64,000 nt of DNA from Azospirillum oleiclasticum. Lineage in GTDB: Bacteria; Pseudomonadota; Alphaproteobacteria; Azospirillales; Azospirillaceae. The notes below the pieces were generated by a model. The model did not search any database, was not told the DNA's origin, and was given only the letters and a program-made list of their open reading frames with translations. The stretch lies in contig NZ_JABFFR010000030.1 of the NCBI RefSeq assembly GCF_013423485.1, positions 1-64,000 on the forward strand. The letters are read 5' to 3'. The translations under genes and the position numbers were made by a program. Position 1 is the first letter of the stretch; each line of letters starts with the position of its first letter. Shown here one piece after another: positions 7,863-15,894 of the stretch.

Positions 7863-8531
7863 TCAACCCAACCGGCGCGCCACCACCGCCCCGCGGACCG
7901 GCGCCGTGATGTCGTAATGGGCCGCCTGCACCACCGCGGTGACGTGGCGCGGGCGCAACGCCACGGCGTTGGTCCCGCCCCGGTGACGCAGGCTGTCGTA
8001 GAGGATGCCGTCGCCGCCCGCCGCCCGCACCGCCTCACCGAACGCCTGCGAGGCCGTGTAGGAGGCGGGGTCGTACAGCTCCGGCCGGGTGTCCCGCAGG
8101 CCCCGCAGGTCGGTGTACGCACCCAGCAGGCGGGCGCTGTACGCGCGGTACTGCAGGCGCATCTCCGTCCTGCGCCGGAACAGCGCCTCGCGGCGCAGGT
8201 GGTGGGCCACCTCGGCGATGGCGGTCTTCAGCGTCAGCCCGGCGTACCAGCCGCCGAGCTGGCCGGAGGTGAAGCGCGTGCCGTCCGGGGCCGCGTGCAG
8301 GAAGCTCGCCATCACCACGCTGGCGCAGGGGCTGCCGAACACCCACTGGTCGCGCGGCAGCCGCGCCAGCCGCTCGGCCACCAGCCGGTCGTTGGTCCAG
8401 CCCTCCAGCTCCATCACGGCGGCCAAATCCTCGGCCGACGCCACCGTGTCGAAGGCGGCCACCGGCGGGAAGCGGGTGGGGATCAGCCGGTGCGTCGGCC
8501 CGTCGATGGCCGCGGTGGGAAGGCCCGTCAC
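7863..8531 (-). CDS. RES-domain toxin (NAD+-degrading type)
   Basis: A 222-residue RES-domain protein. The three diagnostic residues can be placed: Arg15 (THRLIPTR), Glu107 (TLKTAIAEVAHHL) and Ser180 (ILYDSLRHRGG). RES toxins of the MbcT/ParT class consume NAD+ by phosphorolysis or ADP-ribosylation and stop growth. It starts with GTG nine bases after the upstream MbcA/ParS-type antitoxin, the usual antitoxin-toxin order. No residue essential to the fold appears missing, so it is probably active. Confidence 0.85.
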   Translation of the reverse strand: MTGLPTAAIDGPTHRLIPTRFPPVAAFDTVASAEDLAAVMELEGWTNDRLVAERLARLPRDQWVFGSPCASVVMASFLHAAPDGTRFTSGQLGGWYAGLTLKTAIAEVAHHLRREALFRRRTEMRLQYRAYSARLLGAYTDLRGLRDTRPELYDPASYTASQAFGEAVRAAGGDGILYDSLRHRGGTNAVALRPRHVTAVVQAAHYDITAPVRGAVVARRLG

Positions 8532-8540
8532 CGACGCCGC

Positions 8541-9098
8541 TCAGACGATCACGATGTCGTCGTCGCCGTACGCGTCGGCCGCGTCCACCGCCGAACCGGG
8601 CGCGGCGAAGACGCCGCCGCGCAGCGCGTCCAGATAGCGGCGCACCAGCATGATGCCGTCCGGCGTTCCGTTGGTCAGCAGCGCCAGCGGCGGCTGCCCG
8701 CCGAAGGTCGGGGCGTCGTGCGGATCGCGCAGCCACGCCACCCCTTCAGGATCATCGGCGAACAGGATGCGCAACGCCTTGTGCACCCCCAGCACGCCGG
8801 AGATGCGCAGCAGCGTGTCCACCGGCAGCGTCAGATCCTGCCCCGCCCGCGCCTTGGCGACCCAGCCGAAGTAGGTCGACCGCCCCGGCAGCCCCAGCAG
8901 CAGCAACCGCTCCCCCTCGCCCAGGCCCCAGGCGTCGGCGATGGCGAGGAAGCTGCGCAGCCCCGGCCCGCTCAGCCGCCGCCGGTTGTCAGCCGCGAAG
9001 CGGCCGGCGTCGAGGATGGCGGGGCCGGCGGCGGGATGGCCGGCAGTGCCGCCAGCGGGGTCGATTTTGTACGCGTGCCGGGCCATGCTCCGCCCCAT
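8541..9098 (-). CDS. MbcA/ParS/Xre-type antitoxin of the RES toxin
   Basis: A protein of about 185 residues with an N-terminal Xre-like DNA-binding region and a C-terminal MbcA/ParS toxin-binding domain (formerly DUF2384): LLRISGVLGVHKALRILFAD, then FGGQPPLALL and VRRYLDALRGG. It neutralises the RES toxin encoded next and should repress the operon. Start codons at 9098 and 9086 are both plausible; a start upstream at 9134 would place the operator palindrome inside the gene and was not used. The acidic C-terminal DDDIVIV extends past the usual end of the domain. Confidence 0.85.
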   Translation of the reverse strand: MGRSMARHAYKIDPAGGTAGHPAAGPAILDAGRFAADNRRRLSGPGLRSFLAIADAWGLGEGERLLLLGLPGRSTYFGWVAKARAGQDLTLPVDTLLRISGVLGVHKALRILFADDPEGVAWLRDPHDAPTFGGQPPLALLTNGTPDGIMLVRRYLDALRGGVFAAPGSAVDAADAYGDDDIVIV

Positions 9099-9114
9099 CC
9101 TGCTTCCATCAGGC

Positions 9115-9158
9115 TGTCCAGATATGGACAACATGATGCAGCTCTGGACCACGGTCAA
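9115..9158 (-). promoter_or_regulatory. Promoter and operator of the RES/Xre toxin-antitoxin operon
   Basis: On the minus strand a TTGACC -35 (9158-9153) and CATGTT -10 (9135-9130) are separated by 17 bases. Right behind, TGTCCA-GATA-TGGACA (9115-9130) is an inverted repeat with 6-bp perfect arms, 17 bases before the antitoxin start. The placement is what is expected for an operator bound by the antitoxin for autorepression. Confidence 0.55.
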
Positions 9159-9254
9159 GGCCGCAGCGTGCCGGTTTCATCCGTTGGGGCATGGGCGGAG
9201 CGAACGGTGGTATCTGATTGTTGGTGGTTCCCCATCTCCGTCCCGGAGCATCCG

Positions 9255-9623
9255 ATGACCCTGCATCCCGCGCTGGCCTTGTCCGGCGCCCTCGTCGCCC
9301 TGTCCGCCTGCGCCGCCGACCGCATCGCCCCGCCGCCGCGCCCCGCGCCGGAGGCGGCGACCCTGGCCGCGGTGCAGCGTCTGGCCCCGCACCCCTGCGA
9401 GCGCGCGATCGCCGGCGTGCTGACCGGGGTCGGCATTCCCGGCGACAGCATCAGCGCGATCACCGTGGAGGAGCGGCGGGAGATGGACGGCGACCAGTTG
9501 CTCGGTTACGAGGCGTGGGTGTGGCGCACCGGGCAGCCGGGGTCGGTGGTGGTCAGCCTGGACGCGATCTGCGTGCCCTATCAGGTCTACGCCCGCGAGG
9601 GCGCGCGGCTGCCGTCGCGCTGA
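9255..9623 (+). CDS. Putative lipoprotein of unknown function
   Basis: A 122-residue protein with a signal peptide and lipobox LSAC (Cys at about 19) followed by a Pro-rich linker. The mature part (ATLAAVQRLAPHPCERAIAG to VVSLDAICVPYQVYAREG) has two further cysteines that could form a disulfide. GGAG eight bases ahead supports the ATG at 9255. No recognised family. Its last 37 bases overlap the 3' end of the convergent DUF2231 gene. Confidence 0.65.
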   Translation: MTLHPALALSGALVALSACAADRIAPPPRPAPEAATLAAVQRLAPHPCERAIAGVLTGVGIPGDSISAITVEERREMDGDQLLGYEAWVWRTGQPGSVVVSLDAICVPYQVYAREGARLPSR

Positions 9624-10162
9624 CCGTCGGCGCCATGGCCGCCGGCGGGCGGGTCCGCCTCCGCCACGCCGACCCGGTGGCGGTAGATCAGCTCGCCGCC
9701 GGCCCAGGCGGTGAGGCCCAGCAGCGCCGCGGTGGCCGCCGACAGGGCGAGCCCGCGCGGCAGGATGTCGGCTTCCGGATCGCGGCGGCGGGTGGCGAGG
9801 TTGGCGGCGGCCAGCCCCAGCACAACCGTGTTGCCGAGCGCGTGCAGCGGCCCGACGCTGTGCTTGCGCGCGCGCGGGATCGACAGGTAATCGACCGTCC
9901 CGGCCGTGGCCGCCGCGGCGCCCGAGGCCAGCCCCGCCTTCAGCAGCGCCGACGAGGCGCGCGCCCAGAAGGGATCGCGCGTGCGCCAATAGGCGAGGTC
10001 GCTGCCCAGCGTCGCCACCAGGAAGGCGATGGGGAAGGGCACCAGGGTCGGGTGGATCGGGTGCTTGCCGATGGCGGCGACGCTGGGCGCCGCGGCCCGC
10101 TCGTCCGCGGGGGTGTTGCGGCCAGCCCGGCGGACGGCGGTCAGCGTCTCGACGACGGTCAT
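9587..10162 (-). CDS. DUF2231-type inner membrane protein
   Basis: A 191-residue protein with about four membrane segments. HPIHPTLVPFPIAFLVATLG is the signature of the DUF2231 family; a second conserved segment holds the LHALGNTVVLGL helix. The His-rich first motif has led to suggestions of haem or metal binding, but no function is established. The C-terminal 25 residues are hydrophilic. It overlaps the neighbouring lipoprotein gene tail-to-tail. Confidence 0.8.
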   Translation of the reverse strand: MTVVETLTAVRRAGRNTPADERAAAPSVAAIGKHPIHPTLVPFPIAFLVATLGSDLAYWRTRDPFWARASSALLKAGLASGAAAATAGTVDYLSIPRARKHSVGPLHALGNTVVLGLAAANLATRRRDPEADILPRGLALSAATAALLGLTAWAGGELIYRHRVGVAEADPPAGGHGADGQRDGSRAPSRA

Positions 10163-10249
10163 CTCGGTCGGTCCTGCTCTGCGTGCCTGTTGGCGGGATG
10201 ATTCCCATGCGAACAGGGGGTGCGGCGGCGAGGTTCCGTTTTCCCGCGG

Positions 10250-10459
10250 TCAGCCGGTGCCGGGCTGGGAGGACTCGTCGTCATCCTCCGCCCGCTCGCG
10301 CAGCTCCTTCACCGTCAGCCCGGCGGGGGTGGAGCCCTGGAGCGAGCCGTCGCCCGGCGTGCGGTTCATGTCCAGCCGCTCGTCGCCGGGCTTCGTCCCC
10401 GCCGGCTCGTCGGCGGCCGGTGTGTCGGGAGTGGTCTTGCGGGTGGTGTCCTCGGCCAT
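10250..10459 (-). CDS. Small acidic hydrophilic protein
   Basis: A 69-residue soluble protein rich in Asp, Glu, Thr, Pro and Gly (start MAEDTTRK), likely disordered, with a short helical segment LTVKELRERAEDDDE near the C-terminus. GGAG seven bases upstream supports the ATG at 10459. No family recognised; such small charged proteins are often stress-related, but there is no evidence here. Confidence 0.5.
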   Translation of the reverse strand: MAEDTTRKTTPDTPAADEPAGTKPGDERLDMNRTPGDGSLQGSTPAGLTVKELRERAEDDDESSQPGTG

Positions 10460-10546
10460 GGAGTGTCTCCTCAAGGGAAGCCTGTCCGAGGACAACACCG
10501 GCGGGACCGGGTGGTTGCGCGGGCGTGTCGCACCCGGCCCCCGCCC

Positions 10547-11980
10547 TCACGCCCCCATCTGCGTCACATACTTGGTGTTGAGGTACGCCTCGACACCCTC
10601 GCTGCCGCCCTCCGAGCCGTAGCCCGAATCCTTCACGCCGCCGAACGGCGTTTCCGGCAGGGCGAGACCGTTGTGGTTGATGGTCAGCATGCCGCTCTCG
10701 ATGGCCGACGCCAGCGCCGTCGCCGTCCTGGTGGAGCGGGTGAAGGCGTAGGAGGCCAGCCCGAAGGGCAGCCGGTTCGCCTCCGCCACCACCTCGTCGA
10801 AATCGCCGAAGCGGGCGAACAGGGCGACCGGGCCGAACGGCTCCTCGTTCATGGCGCGGGCGGTGACGGGCACGTCGGCCAGCACCGTGGGCTCGAAGAA
10901 ATAGCCCTTGTTGCCGATGCGCTTGCCGCCGGTGCGCACGGTGGCGCCGTGCTGCACGGCGTCGGCGACCAGCGTCTCCATGGCCTGCACGCGGCGCTCG
11001 TTGGCGAGCGGCCCCATGGTGGTGCCGGCCTCCAGCCCGTTGCCGACCTTGATCGCCTGCGCCGCCGCGGTGAACTTGTCGAGGAAGGCGTCGTACACCC
11101 GGTCCTGCACCAGGAAGCGGGTGGGGGCGACGCAGACTTGGCCGGCGTTGCGGTACTTGGCGCCGGCCAGCACCTTGGTGGCGGCGTCCAGATCGGCGTC
11201 GTCGAACACGATGGCCGGGGCGTGGCCGCCCAGCTCCATGGTCGCGCGCTTCATGTGCAGCCCGGCCAGCGCCGCCAGCTGCTTGCCCACCGGGGTGGAG
11301 CCGGTGAAGGAGATCTTGCGGATCACCGGGTGCGGGATCAGGTACTCGCTGATCTCCGCCGGGACGCCGTAGACCAGCCCGATCACGCCCGCCGGCACGC
11401 CGGCGTCGGCGAAGGCGCGGATCAGCTCCGCCGGGGCGGCCGGCGTCTCCTCCGGCGCCTTGACGATCACCGAGCAGCCGACGGCCAGACCGGCCGACAG
11501 CTTGCGCACCACCTGGTTGATCGGGAAGTTCCACGGCGTGAAGGCCGCCACCGGCCCCACCGGCTCGCGCACCGAAAGCTGGTAGATGCCGGGGCCGCGC
11601 GCCGGGATGACACGGCCATAGGTGCGGCGCGCCTCCTCGGCGAACCACTCGATGACGTCGGCGGCCACCAGCGTCTCGCCCTTGGCTTCCGCCAGCGGCT
11701 TGCCCTGCTCCATGGTCATCACGCGCGCGATGGCGTCGACCCGCTCGCGCATCAGGTCGGCCGCGCGGCGCATGATCTTGGAGCGCTCATAGGCCGAGGT
11801 GGCGCGCCACAGCGCGAAGCCCTTCTCCGCCGCCGCCAGCGCGCGGTCGAGATCCACGCGCGACGCGTGCGCCACCGTGCCGATCACCTCCTCCGTCGCC
11901 GGATCGAGAACGGGGATCGTCCGCCCGTCCGCGCTGCCGGTCCATTCGCCGTCGATGAAGAGGCGGACGTCGCTGTACAT
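10547..11980 (-). CDS. NAD(P)-dependent semialdehyde dehydrogenase (alpha-ketoglutaric/succinic semialdehyde type)
   Basis: A 477-residue aldehyde dehydrogenase. Visible motifs: AFTPWNFPINQVVRKLSAGL (cofactor/oxyanion Asn), FTGSTPVGKQLA (nucleotide loop), MELGGHAPAIV (general base Glu), NAGQVCVAPTRF (catalytic Cys) and EPFGPVA. The sequence pattern closely follows the alpha-ketoglutaric semialdehyde dehydrogenase of Azospirillum arabinose catabolism (AraE class) and GabD. The reaction is oxidation of a C4-C5 semialdehyde to the diacid. The ATG at 11980 begins MYSDVRLFIDGEW, the normal start. It stands alone on the minus strand, so which of the two substrates is used cannot be decided. Confidence 0.85.
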   Translation of the reverse strand: MYSDVRLFIDGEWTGSADGRTIPVLDPATEEVIGTVAHASRVDLDRALAAAEKGFALWRATSAYERSKIMRRAADLMRERVDAIARVMTMEQGKPLAEAKGETLVAADVIEWFAEEARRTYGRVIPARGPGIYQLSVREPVGPVAAFTPWNFPINQVVRKLSAGLAVGCSVIVKAPEETPAAPAELIRAFADAGVPAGVIGLVYGVPAEISEYLIPHPVIRKISFTGSTPVGKQLAALAGLHMKRATMELGGHAPAIVFDDADLDAATKVLAGAKYRNAGQVCVAPTRFLVQDRVYDAFLDKFTAAAQAIKVGNGLEAGTTMGPLANERRVQAMETLVADAVQHGATVRTGGKRIGNKGYFFEPTVLADVPVTARAMNEEPFGPVALFARFGDFDEVVAEANRLPFGLASYAFTRSTRTATALASAIESGMLTINHNGLALPETPFGGVKDSGYGSEGGSEGVEAYLNTKYVTQMGA

Positions 11981-12152
11981 GCCGGTTGTCCTTTCTGTCC
12001 CGAACCCTGTGGTCCTTTGGGCATGGTTGTGGGGCATCGGGGAAGCGGGCGCAAGGGGGTGCGGGCGAGGGGCCGGATTGACTTCACGGCATCGGTGAAA
12101 CCATGTAGGGACTCTGCACGCGACGCGCTCATTCGGCGCCATGGGTTGACGC

Positions 12153-12926
12153 ATGTCCAGTCCGCAGCCGGCCGAAGCGGTGGTCGGCCTCTACAACGAG
12201 CTGGTCCGGCTGCAGCCGTCCGATCGGGCGGCGGTCGGTCGGATCGTGTGGCAATTGCGGAAGCTGCAGCTGGCGAAGCCGTCGGATGTCGACACGGCCA
12301 TCGCCCTCGCCCAGTCGCTCGCCCTGAACGGGGAGCCGGCGGAAGCCTGCGCCCTGGCAGAGGGGTTGTGGGGGCGGCGGCACCTGCTAAGTGTGGAATC
12401 GGCGTATTCCTATGCCAACCTGCTGATGGGCGTGGGTAAATTCGACAAGTCCGTTGATGTTGCCCGCTCCGTTCAGACACACTTCGCCGAGGAATTTGAC
12501 AAGGATTGGCGCCTGCTTGCGTCACATGGCGCCTTTGCCGCAGGCGATATGGCGAGCGCTCTCCGTTTTGGAACTGCCAGCGCGGATGATCCGGACGCCA
12601 ATGCTCATACCGTTCGGTTGTTCGGCGATCTTGAAGCCCTTGGCGTTCTTCGTCACATCGCCTGGCATCAAAGCGTTGTCAACGCGGCGCTTGCTGACCG
12701 GATCACCCGGTTTGACTTGATTTTCACCGCACCCGATGGCCCGCCCGAAATCGGCCTCAACTATCATACTCCCGCCACCCGTGCCGAACGGAGGGCTCTG
12801 ACGGTGATGATCGATGATGCCATCGAGCGGGAGACGGAAGTGCGCGGCCTTCCAGCCGGGCTGTTCGTCCCGACGCTGGTGGTCAACGTTCTGGACCACG
12901 ACGCCCAGCCACCTTACCTGCACTGA
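12153..12926 (+). CDS. Unknown protein with TPR-like helical N-terminus, partner of HEPN-like gene
   Basis: A 257-residue protein. Residues 1-150 are helical hairpins reminiscent of tetratricopeptide repeats (DTAIALAQSLALNGEPAEAC, YSYANLLMGVGKFDKSVDVA). Residues 170-257 look like a different, mixed fold (DLIFTAPDGPPEIGLNYHTP, TVMIDDAIERETE). The first 200 bases are GC-rich like the genome, while the part from about 12380 to 12780 is clearly lower in GC, hinting at a mosaic or foreign origin. A HEPN-like gene starts nine bases later, so the two form an operon. No family or function recognised. Confidence 0.7.
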   Translation: MSSPQPAEAVVGLYNELVRLQPSDRAAVGRIVWQLRKLQLAKPSDVDTAIALAQSLALNGEPAEACALAEGLWGRRHLLSVESAYSYANLLMGVGKFDKSVDVARSVQTHFAEEFDKDWRLLASHGAFAAGDMASALRFGTASADDPDANAHTVRLFGDLEALGVLRHIAWHQSVVNAALADRITRFDLIFTAPDGPPEIGLNYHTPATRAERRALTVMIDDAIERETEVRGLPAGLFVPTLVVNVLDHDAQPPYLH

Positions 12927-12935
12927 GCACCGGCC

Positions 12936-13286
12936 GTGACTCCGCTGGAACTGGCCGAAAAGCTGCTCGCCGACGCCCAATCGGAAACCGAGTATCGCGC
13001 CGCGGCGTCCCGCGCCTACATGGCGACGTTCCAGCATCTCCTCGCCCACCGGAGCTTAGTGGCCTTTCCGGCGACCGCCACCGGCGCCGATCACCGGCTG
13101 CTGATCGAGCATCTGAAGACATCGACGGTCGCCACGCGGCGGAGAATCGGCATCCGCCTGCTTCCCCGTCCGCGCTCGCTGCGCAACCACGCCGGCTACG
13201 ACCTGAAGAAGCACCCCTTCACCCGCGGCCTTGCCGAGGAAGCGCTGGACACCGCGTCCGAGATCATCCACGACCTCCTCCCCTGA
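12936..13286 (+). CDS. HEPN-like helical protein
   Basis: A 116-residue all-helical protein. The start (TEYRAAASRAYMATFQHLLA) and the later RSLRNHAGYDLKK followed by ALDTASEIIHDLL match the layout of small HEPN-domain proteins (usual forms: SRAYYAAFH, then LRNxADYDL). HEPN proteins are often RNases or toxins paired with a second small gene. The canonical R-x4-6-H motif is not clearly present, so activity is uncertain. GTG start at 12936. The stop codon directly abuts the left end of the IS element, so the last codons may have been reset by the insertion. Confidence 0.6.
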   Translation: MTPLELAEKLLADAQSETEYRAAASRAYMATFQHLLAHRSLVAFPATATGADHRLLIEHLKTSTVATRRRIGIRLLPRPRSLRNHAGYDLKKHPFTRGLAEEALDTASEIIHDLLP

Positions 13287-13303
13287 GAGCCTGTCCTGAA
13301 AGA

Positions 13304-14135
13304 TTATTTCCTGGTGAGGCGGCGTAGCATCAGGCGGATCATGGCGAGGCGGATGAAGGTGACGGAGGTGCGGAGGTACTGTTCGTAGTGGCGCACGAGC
13401 CGACGGCAACGGGTGGGCCATGACAGGGTTCGCTCGACCAGCCATCGCTTCGGGAGCACGACGAAGCCCTTGGCTTGGTCAGAGCGCTTAACGATCTCCA
13501 GGCGCGAGTTTCCCGCTTCACCGATCTTGGCGGCGGCGGCCTCCCCCTGATGGCCGCCATCAGCGAAGATCATTTGGAGAAACGGAAAGAGCGTGCGGGT
13601 GCGCTTGTCCAGCAGCAGGGTGGCTCCGTCGCGGTCCTGGATGTCGGCGCGATGGACGACGACGTTCAGCAGCAGTCCGAGTGTGTCGACGAGGATGTGG
13701 TACTTGATGCCCTTGATCTTCTTGCCCGCATGAAAGCCGACGGCATCGAACGGCACCCCCCTTTTTCGGCGGTGCGGGCGCTTTGACTGTCCATAACCGC
13801 CGCTGTTGGGCTGGCCTCCCGGCCTTCCTGCTCGCGCACCCGGACGTAGAGTTCGTGATGGATGCGCTCCGGGGTGCCCTCCCACGCCCACAGGTGCAGG
13901 CAACTGTCGCAGGTGGCGGCGGAACGTCCTTCGGCAGGTGGCGCCATTGGCACCCGGTTTCCAGGACGTAGAGCACGCCGTCCGGGACCGCCCGGAGATC
14001 GACGCTGCGCCGCCGCCCACCGCGACGGCCCGGCGGGATCAGCGGCTCGATCACCGCCCATTCCTCATTGCTCAGATCACCCGGGTAGCGCAGCCCGGCA
14101 CGACGATCGCGGGTGCGGGTCTCCGGCTTCCACAT
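13304..14135 (-). pseudogene. IS5-family transposase, frameshifted
   Basis: The protein can be followed through three frames: the start MWKPETRTRDRRAGLRYPGD with LSNEEWAVIEPLIPP and CQWRHLPKDVPPP in one; LWAWEGTPERIHHELYVRV and VMDSQSARTAEKGG in a second; and FHAGKKIKGIKYHILVDTLG, IFADGGHQGEAA and LPKRWLVERTLSW in a third. The catalytic DDE residues (Asp of MDSQS, Asp of FADGG, Glu of VERT) are all present. The first shift is near 13915; the second coincides with an A5G6 run at about 13755, where one more G would restore the frame. A single -1 shift can be programmed in this family, but two make it likely inactive. Confidence 0.75.
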
Positions 14136-14144
14136 CTCTGGCCC

Positions 14145-14543
14145 TCATTTGAATGCGACAGCGACACCTGCTCGGAGGGAGTTGGCGACGGTGCAGCGCT
14201 CCCGAGCCCGAGCCAACAATTCGTCAGCGGCTCCTCCGTCCGCAAGTTCGCACTGGACGCAGACTGTTGCAGTAATTGCTAGAAGCGGGTCGCCGTCAAA
14301 GTCGATAGTTACAGTGACCTGCAACCGCGATACAGCGGTGCCCAGTTCGTGTGCTGTATAGTGAACATCGTTGCAGAAGCAACCGCCAAGCGACAACGCA
14401 AGCAATTCGCCCCCGTTGAACCCGAGTCCGGTTCCTGAGGCTTTTCCTTCGGGCCTATCCGCAATGACCGTGTGATTGCCAGCACGACCAATCGAAGCTC
14501 CCATTCCTTCGATGCTTCGGTATTCAATTGTCATGGACGTCAT
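14145..14543 (-). CDS. OsmC/Ohr-family peroxiredoxin-like protein
   Basis: A 132-residue protein of the OsmC superfamily, which reduces organic hydroperoxides with a pair of cysteines. The typical LLALSLGGCFCNDVHYTA helix carries the first cysteine; the C-terminal RARERCTVANSL supplies the second, in the usual place. The ATG at 14543 (MTSMTIEYRS) follows GGGGGTGG; a second ATG at 14534 is possible. The gene is visibly lower in GC than its surroundings and is bracketed by duplicated IS sequences, so it was probably acquired with the element. No regulator (OhrR) is nearby. Confidence 0.75.
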   Translation of the reverse strand: MTSMTIEYRSIEGMGASIGRAGNHTVIADRPEGKASGTGLGFNGGELLALSLGGCFCNDVHYTAHELGTAVSRLQVTVTIDFDGDPLLAITATVCVQCELADGGAADELLARARERCTVANSLRAGVAVAFK

Positions 14544-14726
14544 AGCCACCCCCGCACCGCCCATATAGCAAAGACGATGTCCGTTTCTCATCCACGTAGA
14601 CATTAGCACGATCACTTCTGATTGAGACGCTGCCAGGAGCGGTGCCACATATGTACTACATGCATCCCCCTGCTGAGCGCCAGTAGTTGGCGTAGGTCAA
14701 CGCAACCATGACCGGCGTGAATGTCT

Positions 14727-14761
14727 GGCTTCCACATCACTGGCACCTTTCAGGGAGGTTC
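14727..14761. repeat. Second copy of the IS 5' end with candidate right inverted repeat
   Basis: GGCTTCCACATCACTGGC repeats 14125-14142 with 17 of 18 identities. It is followed by CTTTCAGGGAGGTTC, which matches the inverted left IS end with one gap and one mismatch after an 8-base perfect core. It would encode the first residues MWKP of a transposase that then runs into unrelated sequence. Confidence 0.5.
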
Positions 14762-14955
14762 CTTGATCCATAACCGACTCTTCCGATTCAACAACTTCGT
14801 GAATGGGCTCTGATCGCTCCGCAATGCACCACCAAGCCCGTCGCGGCGGTCTTCCCCATGCTGGCAAGCCGGGCCGGCCGCGCGTGGTGGGTGCGATGGT
14901 GGTGGACGCGTGGTAGCGTGCCGGTCAGGCGGGTATACTGCGGAGCGGCATTGCG

Positions 14956-15867
14956 ATGGCGTTGGATCCGGTGCTTTGGGATGTTCTCGACAAGGGGAAT
15001 GCCCAACCGACCCTGGTGGACATCGGGGCGTCCGGCGGGTGCCCCGAACCCTGGAGGCTGTTGGCGCCGCGCAGCACCTACGTCGCGTTCGATCCCGACC
15101 GCCGGGAGTTCGGTGAGGGCACCGGCGACGGGTTCAAAAGGTCCTTCGTGATCCCCTACGCCGTCGTCGGTGCCGAAGGCCGCGACCGCGTGACGTTGAA
15201 CCTGACCCACAATCCCTTCTGTTCGAGCACGCTCGAACCGGACATGGCGGTGCTGTCCGATTATTCCTTCTGGCCGTTCTTCCGCGTCGAACGAACCGTC
15301 GAGTGCCCCGCCATCACTTTGGACGCTGTGTGGGCGAAGTACGGTCTCGATGCCATGGATTGGCTCAAGGTCGACAGCCAGGGAACCGATCTGGCGATCC
15401 TGCAAGGTCTGGGCACGCGCATCGACGACGTGATCGCCTGCGAACTGGAGCCTGGATTCCTGCCCTTCTACAAGGGCGAGTCGGTGTTCCGGGACATCGA
15501 CGCCTTCATGGCCGAACAGGGATTCTGGCTGGCCCACCTCGACATCCAGACGGCGGTGCGGTTCCGGCCGGAGACGCAGAAGCAGGTGTTCGGGGACAGC
15601 CACTGCCTGAACGATCCGGTGTTCGGCAGCAGCCCGGTCGCGCCGGAGGCCCTGTATTTCCGCCCGCTCCGCTATTTCAGGGAGCGGGGCGACAAGACGC
15701 GGCTCTATGTCAAGGCGTGGAGTTTCGCGGTGGTCCGGGGAAAGCTCGGCTTTGCCATGGACCTCGCCAGGGACTTCTTCGATGCGGGCGACGACCGTGA
15801 ACTGGCGCGGTACATGATGGACATCTGCAAGACGATCGTCGTCCAGAAGAAGGCGGCGGCAACCTGA
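14956..15867 (+). CDS. FkbM-family SAM-dependent methyltransferase
   Basis: A 303-residue protein with the SAM-binding start TLVDIGASGGCPEPW (motif I) and the FkbM hallmark DAMDWLKVDSQGTDLAILQG. It also has FDPDRREF, the acidic end of strand 2. Members O-methylate sugars, glycans or natural products. The domain covers residues 15-230; the remaining 70 residues are a helical extension. It stands alone between an IS element and the xylose locus, so the acceptor is not indicated. It could act on surface polysaccharide. Confidence 0.82.
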   Translation: MALDPVLWDVLDKGNAQPTLVDIGASGGCPEPWRLLAPRSTYVAFDPDRREFGEGTGDGFKRSFVIPYAVVGAEGRDRVTLNLTHNPFCSSTLEPDMAVLSDYSFWPFFRVERTVECPAITLDAVWAKYGLDAMDWLKVDSQGTDLAILQGLGTRIDDVIACELEPGFLPFYKGESVFRDIDAFMAEQGFWLAHLDIQTAVRFRPETQKQVFGDSHCLNDPVFGSSPVAPEALYFRPLRYFRERGDKTRLYVKAWSFAVVRGKLGFAMDLARDFFDAGDDRELARYMMDICKTIVVQKKAAAT

Positions 15868-15894
15868 CGCCGGGCCGCCTCCCCTGACCGCCCC

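Larger units (their letters stand above)
13287..14761 (-). mobile_element. Degenerate IS5-family element carrying an OsmC passenger gene
   Basis: The left end GAGCCTGTCCTGAAAG starts right after a TGA, matching the TNA target preference of IS5-group elements. The transposase reads on the minus strand. Its 5' sequence GGCTTCCACATCTCTGGC (14125-14142) recurs at 14727-14744 with one mismatch, and an inverted copy of the left end (CTTTCAGGGAGGTTC) follows at 14747-14761. The OsmC gene lies between the duplicates. Without it the element would be about 880 bp, the normal IS5 size. The boundaries on the right are tentative. Confidence 0.5.

Noticed and set aside
12153..13286. Canonical HEPN/MNT toxin-antitoxin pair
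   Set aside because: The partner lacks the nucleotidyltransferase GS-x10-D-x-D motif and is too long; only a HEPN-like call is retained.
14788..15603. A 271-codon minus-strand frame opposite the FkbM gene
   Set aside because: No recognisable motif; the plus-strand FkbM methyltransferase is strongly supported in the same place.
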